Shown here one piece after another: positions 1 through 5,909 of a stretch of DNA of 40,504 nt. The stretch lies in IMG/VR virus record IMGVR_UViG_3300049825_000292, positions 1 through 40,504 of that record; one strand, given 5' to 3'. Source of the stretch: a virus. The position numbers and the translations under genes were made by a program. Below the pieces are notes generated by a model. The model had not been told where the DNA came from, made no database searches, and was given only the letters and a program-made list of their open reading frames with translations. Each line of letters starts with the position of its first letter. The stretch's first letter is position 1.

Positions 1-19
1 TAGCTGTACCGCGTGGCAT
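1..19 (-). CDS. 5' fragment of the late virion gene that is complete at the right end
   Basis: The complement of 1-19 reads ATG CCA CGC GGT ACA GCT, giving MPRGTA. The complete gene at the other end (start at 40296) begins ATG CCA AGA GGC ACA GCT and gives the same six residues. The fragment is therefore the truncated start of a second allele of that gene, cut by the contig edge and differing only by synonymous changes. Confidence 0.85.
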
Positions 20-29
20 ATGCTATACT
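20..29 (+). promoter_or_regulatory. Extended -10 promoter for the 53-292 gene
   Basis: TGCTATACT at 21-29 is an extended -10 element (TGN plus TATACT), about 7 bp before the likely transcription start and 24 bp before the GTG start. No convincing -35 is visible. The element overlaps the ribosome binding region of the divergent late gene. It is conserved in the right-end copy (40298-40306). Confidence 0.6.
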
Positions 30-52
30 TCCTGAAAATGAAAGGAACGACC

Positions 53-292
53 GTGATCCAAATTACCTATCACCCCGACAATGGATGGTCGATAACTAAC
101 GGATGGTGGCAGGCTACATGTGCAGATCGCGCTATTCGTCACCCTGAGTTGTTGCACGATTTTCTCGCAATCGTTACCGAACAATGCGCCCAGCCGTTAC
201 CGGTAACACTCCCCCCTGATATTTACGATCGCTGGCGAACTGATGCCGAGATGCCAAAACTCGATGGGGGACTGATTCTCGATATAGATTGA
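53..292 (+). CDS. Small hypothetical protein, plus-strand island in the late block
   Basis: An 80-residue protein of unknown function. The GTG start at 53 is preferred because AAAGGA (41-46) lies 6 bp upstream; ATG codons at 20 and 38 are in frame but overlap the promoter or lack a binding site. It is the only plus-strand gene inside the leftward late region, has its own extended -10 promoter, and ends base-to-base against the convergent gene ending at 293. That arrangement is typical of a moron-like insertion expressed independently. The other end of the contig carries an allele with a duplicated GWSITN hexapeptide near the N-terminus. No signal peptide or membrane segment is seen. Confidence 0.65.
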   Translation: MIQITYHPDNGWSITNGWWQATCADRAIRHPELLHDFLAIVTEQCAQPLPVTLPPDIYDRWRTDAEMPKLDGGLILDID

Positions 293-745
293 TTATTCGT
301 CAAAATCAATCTTGGTGCGAGCATTGACGACCGCTGGTGCGGTGATCTTGATCGCAACACGGCCGCCACCGACGACAATCTTCTCCTGGCCCATCGCATA
401 GGTGATGTCAACGCCCTGCTGCGGGTGTACCAACCACTGATCCAGCAGCGTGCTGTTGGTGCCTTCCGCTGATGCGTTCTCGCCTGCGGTCGTCTGAATG
501 GTTTCTGAGTCGCTGCTGACAATCTTCGCAAGCGTAAGTGCGGTGTTGGTTCCGGCGGTGGTGGTGAGGATGAGTTTGACCAGCACTGGTACGGCGGTGG
601 TGGATGCACCATCGAAGAACACACCGACGCGACGAACGAGCAAACGTTGCTGCGCAGGGGCGTTCAGTTGGATGGTTGTTTTCTCGGTCGCTGCAGACAA
701 TGCGACCGCTGCGGTGTTCTCGGCTGTGACACGTAAACCGGCCAT
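293..745 (-). CDS. Putative virion surface or decoration protein
   Basis: A 150-residue, Thr/Ala/Val-rich protein with alternating hydrophobic strands, predicted all-beta, with no signal peptide or membrane helix. It is the first gene after a strong leftward terminator (775-828), so its expression may depend on readthrough or a separate start. It sits among other beta-rich late proteins that probably decorate the head or tail. The family was not recognised; the structural role is inferred from composition and location. Confidence 0.65.
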   Translation of the reverse strand: MAGLRVTAENTAAVALSAATEKTTIQLNAPAQQRLLVRRVGVFFDGASTTAVPVLVKLILTTTAGTNTALTLAKIVSSDSETIQTTAGENASAEGTNSTLLDQWLVHPQQGVDITYAMGQEKIVVGGGRVAIKITAPAVVNARTKIDFDE

Positions 746-774
746 GGTGTGATACTCCTGGTTATGAAGGCAAA

Positions 775-828
775 TAAAAAAGGCCCATCCGCCTGAGGAG
801 GCGAAGCGCCTAACCAGGGAATGGGCCT
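775..828 (-). terminator. Rho-independent terminator, leftward
   Basis: On the minus strand AGGCCCAT (complement of 821-828) pairs with ATGGGCCT (complement of 781-788), followed by a T-run (complement of 775-780). An inner stem AGGCG/CGCCT makes the structure branched. It separates the 854-1105 gene from the 293-745 gene. Confidence 0.8.
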
Positions 829-853
829 AGAACCACATAGGGCTAGAGGCTAG

Positions 854-1105
854 TTAGTTGTCTGGGTCAAGGTCAGTTACTAATTTGATCCGTACCACGC
901 CATGCGGGGCTTGGATGAGCGAGAACACATCCTCAGGACTGATAACGAGTTGATCACTGTCGAGTGTGAAAGTCATCGCGCCGCCCTTGCCACGCGCGTC
1001 TATGATGATTGTCTGATTTGGACTCCATTGATACGGCCTGCTCACTGACAATGGCTCACCGGCAGTCAGCGTATACATGGTTTCGGTGACAACAATCCTA
1101 CTCAT
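854..1105 (-). CDS. Small hypothetical late protein
   Basis: An 83-residue protein, beta-rich, acidic, with no membrane segment. Its ATG overlaps the TGA of the upstream 39-residue ORF (ATGA), which supports translational coupling and this start. It is the last gene before the 775-828 terminator. Its function was not recognised; the neighbours suggest a minor virion or fibre-associated protein. Confidence 0.6.
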   Translation of the reverse strand: MSRIVVTETMYTLTAGEPLSVSRPYQWSPNQTIIIDARGKGGAMTFTLDSDQLVISPEDVFSLIQAPHGVVRIKLVTDLDPDN

Positions 1106-1221
1106 ACCTTATACCGCCGCTCCAGATACCGAACGATCATTAAGAATGCAGCCTTGATCACCCGCGCCAGATCGCGCATCTCGGTCGATGTCGTCTCTAT
1201 TATACGCTCGTCGTCAATCAC
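1102..1221 (-). CDS. 39-residue small protein, coupled
   Basis: A short ORF in the gap between two late genes: GTG start (complement of 1219-1221), GAGG 8 bp upstream inside the end of the previous gene, and a stop that overlaps the next ATG. The product is an acidic start followed by one amphipathic basic helix (RVIKAAFLMIVRYLERRYKV). It may be a small helical accessory or membrane-associated peptide. Evidence for translation is the perfect packing between neighbours; function is unknown. Confidence 0.5.
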   Translation of the reverse strand: MIDDERIIETTSTEMRDLARVIKAAFLMIVRYLERRYKV

Positions 1222-1224
1222 TGA

Positions 1225-1914
1225 CTAGACCTCAAGATACGCGAACGGCTGCGGCGGGTTAACGATCATTGTAGCCGAGAGCTTGACCGATACGCCGCCG
1301 GGTGTCAGGAAAAACGCGACATGCACCGCTGCGTAATCCTCAGTACCCGGCCCCGCATTCGGCGCGGTGGTGCCGGTTGCTGATGGCGTCGCAATGTTGG
1401 CGTCCGAGAGCGTGCATCCGCCAAACGAGATACGTAAATTGCTGGCAGCTCCCGATACCGTGGTAACATTGGTTCCGCTAAAGTTGGCATATCCCCAAGC
1501 CAGCAAGTCATCATTGGCGGTGGTGGTCACACTGGGCGCGGTTTGATTGGCGACGAGCTGTGCGTCCCCCTGGGCGCTGCTGCTGACATCGGGCTGCGTG
1601 CCACTCCCACTGCCGCCGCTCCAGCTGCCTACAACGACCGTTCGCCATGCGTTGGTGGTAGGCGTCCATGTCCAGCTGGCAGGCTCGCCCGATGCCCACT
1701 TGTACCACATGCGCAGATCGAATAATCCCGTATTGTCAATGTTCTTCACTTCCGTGAACCCGCTGCCAACGCTTGACCATGTATTGGTGTCGCTCTCCAG
1801 ATACCCGACGACGACAATCAGATCGCCGTCTGCGGTGCCTGCGGGCTTCGTGACCGTTAGCGCGCCGCCGGTGGCATTGCCTTGATTCGTTTGGGCACGG
1901 AAGGTGTAGGCCAT
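1225..1914 (-). CDS. Putative tail fibre or adhesin-type beta-sandwich protein
   Basis: A 229-residue protein rich in Gly, Ser, Thr, Trp and Asn. An N-terminal block of strands contains ADGDLIVVVGYLESD and WSWTPTTNAW-like segments, of the kind seen in lectin-like or jelly-roll domains of phage fibres and bacterial surface proteins. Its ATG abuts the stop of the upstream gene. There is no signal peptide, consistent with a virion part. The fold is inferred from composition; the receptor role is a guess from the family style. Confidence 0.65.
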   Translation of the reverse strand: MAYTFRAQTNQGNATGGALTVTKPAGTADGDLIVVVGYLESDTNTWSSVGSGFTEVKNIDNTGLFDLRMWYKWASGEPASWTWTPTTNAWRTVVVGSWSGGSGSGTQPDVSSSAQGDAQLVANQTAPSVTTTANDDLLAWGYANFSGTNVTTVSGAASNLRISFGGCTLSDANIATPSATGTTAPNAGPGTEDYAAVHVAFFLTPGGVSVKLSATMIVNPPQPFAYLEV

Positions 1915-2216
1915 TAGCTAATATGCCACTCCACGCCGTCCAGTTTGCCGGATGGCGTTACAACCAGATTGAGTTTGCCCACCTGCCCCGGCGGCACATT
2001 GCGCACCACATTTTGACCAGCCGCAACATTGAACGTAAACGAATCCGCTGGGTCACTGGTGCTAGCGGCCATTACGTCACGCGGGACACTAGACTGTGAA
2101 TTGTCGCACCGCACGGAGAGTAGTTCAAGTGTTACATTGTCGTAATCGTAACTGACACTCCATATCGCGCCATCGGCATCCGTTCCGTTCGCAAGTCCCT
2201 TCGTGATGATAGCCAT
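1914..2216 (-). CDS. Hypothetical late beta-rich protein
   Basis: A 100-residue protein starting MAIITKGLANG. This start has AAGGAG 5 bp upstream, so the longer in-frame ORF to 2273 is rejected. It is beta-rich with an NVPPGQVG turn and no membrane helix. It sits between two small genes and a fibre-like gene; a minor fibre component or chaperone is plausible but not shown. Confidence 0.65.
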   Translation of the reverse strand: MAIITKGLANGTDADGAIWSVSYDYDNVTLELLSVRCDNSQSSVPRDVMAASTSDPADSFTFNVAAGQNVVRNVPPGQVGKLNLVVTPSGKLDGVEWHIS

Positions 2217-2218
2217 GA

Positions 2219-2386
2219 TTACTCCTTTATGCGACGCACCAGCCGATACCACCAATCGATGAACCGCGCCCATGCGGTTTGCTTGACGGTCTCAATATCA
2301 ATAATGCTTCCGCCGTGCTGAATGAGCGTGGCAAAGATCGCCGCGCGCTCCTCATCCGTCAGGTCGTCGGGTAACTCAATTTTCAT
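2219..2386 (-). CDS. 55-residue small late protein
   Basis: An ORF not covered by neighbours: ATG (complement of 2384-2386) overlaps the TGA of the upstream small membrane protein, and its stop lies just before the next gene's ribosome binding site. The product starts MKIELPDDLTDEERAAIFAT and ends in a Trp-rich basic helix (ARFIDWWYRLVRRIKE). The amphipathic C-terminus could associate with membrane. Its place next to the endolysin cluster suggests a lysis-related or accessory role, which is inference. Confidence 0.6.
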   Translation of the reverse strand: MKIELPDDLTDEERAAIFATLIQHGGSIIDIETVKQTAWARFIDWWYRLVRRIKE

Positions 2387-2490
2387 GCCCACCATCCTAA
2401 CGCGCTACTGGTACTCGCTGCCAGCCAAAACCAGAACAGTGTTACGAGTATACACCCGATAACTATCAACAGCGTCTCAAGGTGCTTCAT
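2383..2490 (-). CDS. 35-residue membrane peptide, holin candidate
   Basis: Starts ATG (complement of 2488-2490) inside the end of the upstream coiled-coil gene and overlaps the following gene by ATGA. The product has one strong transmembrane segment (LLIVIGCILVTLFWFWLAA) with MKHLET before it. It is the only clear membrane protein near the endolysin, so it is a candidate holin, pinholin or holin subunit. At 35 residues it is shorter than most known holins, so this remains tentative. Confidence 0.55.
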   Translation of the reverse strand: MKHLETLLIVIGCILVTLFWFWLAASTSSALGWWA

Positions 2491-3037
2491 TCAGTTTCGC
2501 CTTGAGTTGCGCCAATTCGATCTTGAGTTGCCCATTCTCGGCCTCGGCACTTTCGGCGCGGAGTTGCCACACCTGGATAACGCCGATCTTGACAATGTTT
2601 TCGTTCTCAAGGACGGCTATCTTCTCGCCCTGCGCCGTCAAGTCGTTGCGGTGCTTTTTGAGACGGCTATCCGCGTCGGCTAGTTGCCGCTTCACATCGC
2701 CGTACAGTTGCGCTTGTTCGGTGCGGGCGGCGCGCTCCTCGATGAGTTGCATTTCGAGCGCGTTGATCTGCTGTTGCGCCTGGCGTAGGTTGCCGCGTAG
2801 CTCGGCCTCCACCGTCTGAAGTGCTTTGATGAGTTCGTGCGACCGTTCGATCTCTTTGCCCATGCCGCTGATACGCTCGTTCTGCGCAGCCGTAACGGTC
2901 GTTAGTTCACTCAGGGCACGCCGAATCTCTACCAGATCGCTATGGGTGTTGTCTGGCTGCGGGTTCTGCGGCTCGATGGTCACGATCTCGCGACGCTGCC
3001 AGGGCCAGTTGAGTTGTATGGCGTGATAGGTTGTCAT
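2477..3037 (-). CDS. Coiled-coil late protein
   Basis: A 186-residue protein, mostly one long alpha-helical coiled coil from about residue 35 to the end (many E, Q, K, R and A heptads), with no signal peptide or membrane anchor. Its start overlaps the stop of the upstream gene. A spanin role is unlikely without an export signal. A fibre stalk, tail or internal structural role, or a partner of the equally helical 3034-3441 product, is possible. Confidence 0.65.
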   Translation of the reverse strand: MTTYHAIQLNWPWQRREIVTIEPQNPQPDNTHSDLVEIRRALSELTTVTAAQNERISGMGKEIERSHELIKALQTVEAELRGNLRQAQQQINALEMQLIEERAARTEQAQLYGDVKRQLADADSRLKKHRNDLTAQGEKIAVLENENIVKIGVIQVWQLRAESAEAENGQLKIELAQLKAKLNEAP

Positions 3038-3441
3038 GGTGTGTTGCTGTGCTCCATATCGCGGCGTATCTCGTTAATGTACATCTGTTGGCGATCAACG
3101 TCTAATCGCATCCGGCGCAGTTGCTCAGTGTGATCAATCACGTGGCTGACAATCTCTTCCGTGATCAGTTTGACCAGCTGCGGAAACATGGCGGCGCTGT
3201 TGACGCGCGCGATATGCGTGTCGAGAAACCGCGTCAAGGTGACAATCACCGCGCTGACAGCGCGATCGTAGTCGTCTGCCTCCGACGCCGAGCCGCGATT
3301 GATTCGCCGGTGCTCATCGGCGGCGATCTCGATTGCCGTGAGAAACGCGATCCGCGCGTCGTTGAATGCACTCTCGTGCTGCCGGGCGGCGGCTTCCGCC
3401 TCATGGATGATTGAGATATCTAATGGTAGCTGCTCGGTCAT
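3034..3441 (-). CDS. Helical late protein beside the endolysin
   Basis: A 135-residue, largely alpha-helical, His/Arg/Glu-rich protein with no membrane helix. It overlaps both the endolysin gene upstream and the coiled-coil gene downstream by 4 bp, so all three form one translational unit. Function was not recognised. Candidates are a lysis regulator or a virion-associated helical protein. Confidence 0.6.
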   Translation of the reverse strand: MTEQLPLDISIIHEAEAAARQHESAFNDARIAFLTAIEIAADEHRRINRGSASEADDYDRAVSAVIVTLTRFLDTHIARVNSAAMFPQLVKLITEEIVSHVIDHTEQLRRMRLDVDRQQMYINEIRRDMEHSNTP

Positions 3442-4544
3442 GGAGCGTATCCTATCAGTCTATTGGCGCGAGCGGCAATCGCAATGCCGTAGGTTTCACC
3501 AGGGCTAGCCCAGCCTGCCAGCGCTGGATTATGCACGTGCCCAAACTCGCGTAGGATTGTCGCGCTACCACGCGCTCGTATGGGCAATGGACGGGCCGCA
3601 TTGCTGCGCTGAATGAGCGCTTGCTGCTCCTGCGTGCCGGTAGCGGCGGGGAGCGCGTAACTAAGCAGCCGACCCAGATGCACCGGGATCGCGTCGTCTG
3701 CCCATGAGGTAAACGACAGCCCGCGCTCCCACTGGTTGCGCTGGGTGTTGTAGCGCCAGTTGGTTTTATTGATTGGCGCAACGTACTGGTATTGGCCGGT
3801 GACCCCGATCCCGGCCGGGTTGCGCTGCGGGCGCTGCGACCAGAACGAGGTCATGTCTGCCGTCTCGTGCAGCATTTGCGCGATCGCCAGGCACGGGTCA
3901 ACGCTGACACTGAGTGCCAGATCGTAATAGCGATCGAGAATATGGGCAACATCAAACGTGCCGTAATCGCCGTGCTTGCCTGCAAACCGTAATTGCGCGC
4001 GGGTAGCAAGGGGCGTGCCAAGGATCGGGGAGAGTTCGGTATAGCTTGTGGCAACCGGAGGGGGATCGAGGGATGCCACCCACGCGCGGAAATCAAGCTC
4101 CGTCCAGTCGGTTGGGTCGTGCTTGCGTCCGACGGGACGGGCGGTGGTGCCGTGCCTGACGACGCGGTCAAGCGGGATAGGGTAGCGCTTGCGAATATCG
4201 CGCGCCAGCCAATCGAGGGCGGCCCGTTGGGGCAACGGATACGCGCCGGTACCCTGCCGATGCTCAAGCTCAATGCCAATCGATGCGCTATTGGCGTCAT
4301 CCGCTATCGCGCATTCCCCGGCGTGCCACGCGCGGCGCTCCTCTGGCACCAGCTGGTAGATCAACCCCGATCGGGTGATATAGTAGTGGGTAGATACTTG
4401 TGAGGCCGGGTTACACAGCCAGGGGATGCTGCTTTGTTCCTCGTTGTCCGGCGGCGCGCCCTCGCAGGAATGCACAATGATCGCACTGATCTGCTCAGTA
4501 CGCTCGTTGTGGTTCGGGCTGGCATAGGCTTGGCTGATGACCAT
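3438..4544 (-). CDS. Endolysin: N-acetylmuramoyl-L-alanine amidase plus glucosaminidase-like domain
   Basis: A 368-residue two-domain peptidoglycan hydrolase. Residues about 10-160 are an Amidase_2 domain: IIVHSC with H25, STHYYI (H53), WHAGE (H74), SIGIELE (E92), and an RHG...GRKHDP segment with H131, K141 and D143, matching the zinc-ligand and catalytic pattern of the family. Residues about 170-368 resemble a glucosaminidase/lysozyme-like domain, with a putative catalytic glutamate in QMLHETADMTSFW (E227) followed by NPAGIGVTG. No signal peptide is present, so release needs a holin. GAGGAG lies 5 bp before the ATG. It is the first late gene after the control region. Confidence 0.9.
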   Translation of the reverse strand: MVISQAYASPNHNERTEQISAIIVHSCEGAPPDNEEQSSIPWLCNPASQVSTHYYITRSGLIYQLVPEERRAWHAGECAIADDANSASIGIELEHRQGTGAYPLPQRAALDWLARDIRKRYPIPLDRVVRHGTTARPVGRKHDPTDWTELDFRAWVASLDPPPVATSYTELSPILGTPLATRAQLRFAGKHGDYGTFDVAHILDRYYDLALSVSVDPCLAIAQMLHETADMTSFWSQRPQRNPAGIGVTGQYQYVAPINKTNWRYNTQRNQWERGLSFTSWADDAIPVHLGRLLSYALPAATGTQEQQALIQRSNAARPLPIRARGSATILREFGHVHNPALAGWASPGETYGIAIAARANRLIGYAP

Positions 4545-4557
4545 AAGCGCTCCTCAC

Positions 4558-4582
4558 CTATAGTATAGCACAGCGCGTCAAT
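4558..4582 (-). promoter_or_regulatory. Putative late promoter, copy A (endolysin)
   Basis: On the minus strand this 25-bp element has ATTGAC, then CG, then GTG, then TATACTA and a final AG, and is 20/25 identical to the element at 32997-33021. TATACT (complement of 4562-4567) is preceded by TGC, so it is also an extended -10. The TTGACG block is only 8 bp from TATACT, too close to be a sigma70 -35. It could be an activator site. It lies 14 bp before the endolysin ATG. Confidence 0.6.
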
Positions 4583-4601
4583 AATCCGCCTACTACCGCC
4601 C

Positions 4602-4641
4602 GCACAAAACAGCAGCACCCCGCCGTATACGAGGTGCTGCT
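4602..4641 (-). terminator. Leftward terminator or attenuator upstream of the endolysin
   Basis: On the minus strand AGCAGCACC and GGTGCTGCT form a 9-bp stem (4633-4641 with 4611-4619) followed by GTTTTGTG. It lies between the leftward promoter at 4808-4836 and the late promoter at 4558-4582. It would end early leftward transcription before the endolysin. Confidence 0.65.
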
Positions 4642-4807
4642 AGCACTGGAACATCCCATGTTTTCTGTTGCCTCAATAGGTTGTTGCACCCGTTCGCCCT
4701 GGCACCTCCTTTCGCCTGATCAAAAGGATGGCCGCGCTGGTCGTCTGATGTGCCCTATTCACAACGCCAGTTATAGTAGTGAGAGAGACCGATCAGCGCG
4801 TACCACG
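4642..4807 (-). other. Leftward leader region with no convincing gene
   Basis: About 165 bp between the leftward sigma70 promoter and the terminator. No ORF with a credible start was found; a perfect AAAGGAGGTG in the minus sense (complement of about 4697-4706) has no start codon at a normal distance. The region could give a short untranslated RNA of roughly 190 nt. A plus-strand ORF here lacks a promoter and binding site and is not accepted. Confidence 0.4.
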
Positions 4808-4836
4808 AGTATAGCACCAGCCGCCGCGCCGGTCAA
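4808..4836 (-). promoter_or_regulatory. Leftward sigma70 promoter
   Basis: Minus strand TTGACC (complement of 4831-4836), 17-bp spacer, TATACT (complement of 4808-4813) with TGC just before it (extended -10). It diverges from the rightward promoter at 4900-4928, with three direct repeats between them. Confidence 0.75.
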
Positions 4837-4851
4837 CGGGTTGGTTAACGT

Positions 4852-4884
4852 CTGAACTATTCCTGAACTAAATCTGAACTATTC
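4852..4884. repeat. Three 11-bp direct repeats in the divergent control region
   Basis: CTGAACT starts at 4852, 4863 and 4874, exactly 11 bp apart (units CTGAACTATTC, CTGAACTAAAT, CTGAACTATTC). This phasing, one per helical turn, between two divergent promoters is what an operator array for a small repressor looks like. A replication role is possible but less likely. Confidence 0.75.
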
Positions 4885-4899
4885 GTTATTGATAACTAC

Positions 4900-4928
4900 T
4901 AGACAGTCAATAGGTTATGATGTATACT
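4900..4928 (+). promoter_or_regulatory. Early rightward promoter 1
   Basis: TAGACA (4900-4905), 17-bp spacer, TATACT (4923-4928). GTTAT/ATAAC motifs flank the -35 (4885-4889, 4892-4896, 4914-4918), forming an imperfect inverted repeat in the position of the perfect operator of promoter 2. Confidence 0.8.
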
Positions 4929-4957
4929 GTCATCAGTGGATAAGGGAATGAGGGAGA
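4902..4957 (+). repeat. Duplicated promoter-leader, copy 1
   Basis: A 56-bp segment matching 5443-5498 at 53 of 56 positions. It covers the spacer, -10, transcribed leader and ribosome binding site (AGGGAG). The leader from TATACT to the binding site is identical in both copies. Confidence 0.9.
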
Positions 4958-4963
4958 ACGAAG

Positions 4964-5113
4964 ATGACAGCAATCAAAATCACAAGCGGTGAATATGCCG
5001 GTCTCACGTTTACCACCTATGACATGAGTATTGATGAGCGGTATATTCAGGTGTGGATTGGACGGGATCGAGTAGAGTTCAAACTCGGATTCAATTGTCA
5101 GTTCGTATTCTAG
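4964..5113 (+). CDS. 49-residue early protein
   Basis: The first gene after early promoter 1, with AGGGAG 7 bp before the ATG. The product starts MTAIKITSGEYAGLTFTTYD and looks like a compact beta-rich domain. It has no recognised family and no membrane segment. Its first-transcribed position and small size resemble host-takeover or anti-defence proteins of other phages, but no such function can be read from the sequence. Confidence 0.7.
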   Translation: MTAIKITSGEYAGLTFTTYDMSIDERYIQVWIGRDRVEFKLGFNCQFVF

Positions 5114-5125
5114 TAATCGCCAACC

Positions 5126-5150
5126 GAGCGCCGGAACCGTTCCGGCGCTC
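5126..5150. other. Perfect intercistronic hairpin
   Basis: GAGCGCCGGAAC and its exact complement GTTCCGGCGCTC are separated by one base, giving an 11-bp GC-rich stem with a 3-nt loop. No T-run follows on either strand, so it is more likely a pause, partial terminator or mRNA-stabilising stem between the first two early genes than a full terminator. Confidence 0.65.
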
Positions 5151-5169
5151 AATACATTATTGAGGATGT

Positions 5170-5454
5170 ATGAATAAAATCGAACTCGCCGCCCACTTCG
5201 GCATATCGCGCCAGCGCCTCCACCAGCTCATCCGCAGCGGCCACATTCGCCAAGACGCGAGCGGCGAATGGATACGGGTGCCAGCCCTGCCAGGCCGCAG
5301 AGCCAAGCGGCGACAGAGCTATGCCGCCATCGCTGATCAACTCGGCTATTGCATTCAAACCGTCGCCCGCATGGATCGGCGCGGGCGACTCGTGGATACG
5401 GGCGAGGGGTGGGATATTATTGAATTGTCATCTAAACCTATTGACAGTAAATAG
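5170..5454 (+). CDS. Tandem helix-turn-helix regulator
   Basis: A 94-residue basic protein with two HTH-like units: residues 3-28 (IELAAHFGISRQRLHQLIRS) and about 49-75 (SYAAIADQLGYCIQTVARM). Each resembles the MerR/excisionase-type HTH followed by a basic wing. TTGAGGA precedes the ATG. Its 3' end overlaps the operator-like inverted repeat (5431-5461) that covers the -35 of promoter 2, so it is a strong candidate to bind that site and regulate itself and downstream genes. It could act as the phage's Cro/CI-type switch, but no partner repressor was found. Confidence 0.75.
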   Translation: MNKIELAAHFGISRQRLHQLIRSGHIRQDASGEWIRVPALPGRRAKRRQSYAAIADQLGYCIQTVARMDRRGRLVDTGEGWDIIELSSKPIDSK

Positions 5455-5461
5455 GTTTAGA
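5431..5461. promoter_or_regulatory. Operator-like perfect inverted repeat over early promoter 2
   Basis: TCTAAACCTAT (5431-5441) and its exact complement ATAGGTTTAGA (5451-5461), 9 bp apart. The repeat covers the -35 (5441-5446) and most of the spacer, so a bound dimer would block RNA polymerase. It also lies in the last codons of the HTH gene. Confidence 0.85.
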
Positions 5462-5469
5462 TGTATACT
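5441..5469 (+). promoter_or_regulatory. Early rightward promoter 2, near consensus
   Basis: TTGACA (5441-5446), 17-bp spacer, TATACT (5464-5469): an almost perfect sigma70 promoter. The leader after it is a copy of the promoter 1 leader. Confidence 0.9.
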
Positions 5470-5498
5470 GTCATCAGTGGATAAGGGAATGAGGGAGA
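5443..5498 (+). repeat. Duplicated promoter-leader, copy 2
   Basis: Matches 4902-4957 at 53 of 56 positions. The duplicated unit brings promoter, leader and ribosome binding site, so the genes at 4964 and 5507 probably receive similar early expression. Confidence 0.9.
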
Positions 5499-5506
5499 CA
5501 CGACCA

Positions 5507-5722
5507 ATGCAAACCCTGATCACCAACGCCCGCACGCACTTTGCACCCATCACCGCGCCGGTAGTGTTGCCAGCCAAGCGCATTGAGTTTGACGCAGAGC
5601 TGAACGAATACGTTGTCTACTGCGGCGAAACGTTCGTCTGCTATACCAACACTGAGAACGAAGCGCAGCAAGCCTATAGCGATCATCTGGTGCGAACCCG
5701 GCCCCGGCTGGTGACGCGATGA
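5507..5722 (+). CDS. 71-residue early protein
   Basis: The first gene after promoter 2; AGGGAG is 9 bp upstream of the ATG. The mixed alpha/beta protein has a central ELNEYVVYCGETFVCYT segment and a basic C-terminus. Family not recognised. It overlaps the next gene by ATGA. The longer in-frame ORF starting at 5321 is rejected because it runs through the promoter. Confidence 0.7.
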   Translation: MQTLITNARTHFAPITAPVVLPAKRIEFDAELNEYVVYCGETFVCYTNTENEAQQAYSDHLVRTRPRLVTR

Positions 5723-5886
5723 CTGACCCGAAACCACACCCACTCGCACCGTTGATCGATACGGTGCGCTGGCCCACGCCAGCCGAGAGCGAAGCACTGA
5801 GAGAGCTACATCGCATACTAGGGGATTGCGTGCCAGGACTGCTGGCACTCAAAGAAAATAGTGAGCGAGCTACCGATCAAGAGTAG
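5719..5886 (+). CDS. 55-residue early protein
   Basis: A short gene coupled to the previous one by ATGA. The product has a Pro-rich start (MTDPKPHPLAPLIDTVRWPT) and then an acidic helix (AESEALRELHRILGD). Its stop lies inside a perfect hairpin (5863-5893), which may protect the mRNA or reduce flow to the next gene. Function unknown. Confidence 0.65.
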   Translation: MTDPKPHPLAPLIDTVRWPTPAESEALRELHRILGDCVPGLLALKENSERATDQE

Positions 5887-5893
5887 CTCGCTC
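5863..5893 (+). other. Hairpin across a stop codon
   Basis: GAGCGAGCTAC and GTAGCTCGCTC form an 11-bp perfect stem with a 9-nt loop, including the stop codon at 5884-5886. No T-run follows, so a stability or translational-insulation element is more likely than a terminator. Confidence 0.6.
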
Positions 5894-5909
5894 GGGAATG
5901 AGGATGAGG

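Larger units (their letters stand above)
1..209. repeat. Left copy of the contig terminal overlap
   Basis: Positions 1-209 repeat at 40278-40504. The right copy is 18 bp longer because ATGGTCGATAACTAACGG is present twice in tandem there and once here. Three more differences lie at positions 8, 11 and 13. Such an end overlap is what an assembler leaves on a circular or circularly permuted genome. The differences are synonymous or in frame, so they look like true variants and not errors. Confidence 0.95.

Noticed and set aside
4634-4855. 73-residue plus-strand ORF in the control region
   Set aside because: Crosses the leftward promoter, has no promoter or binding site of its own and no recognisable protein features.
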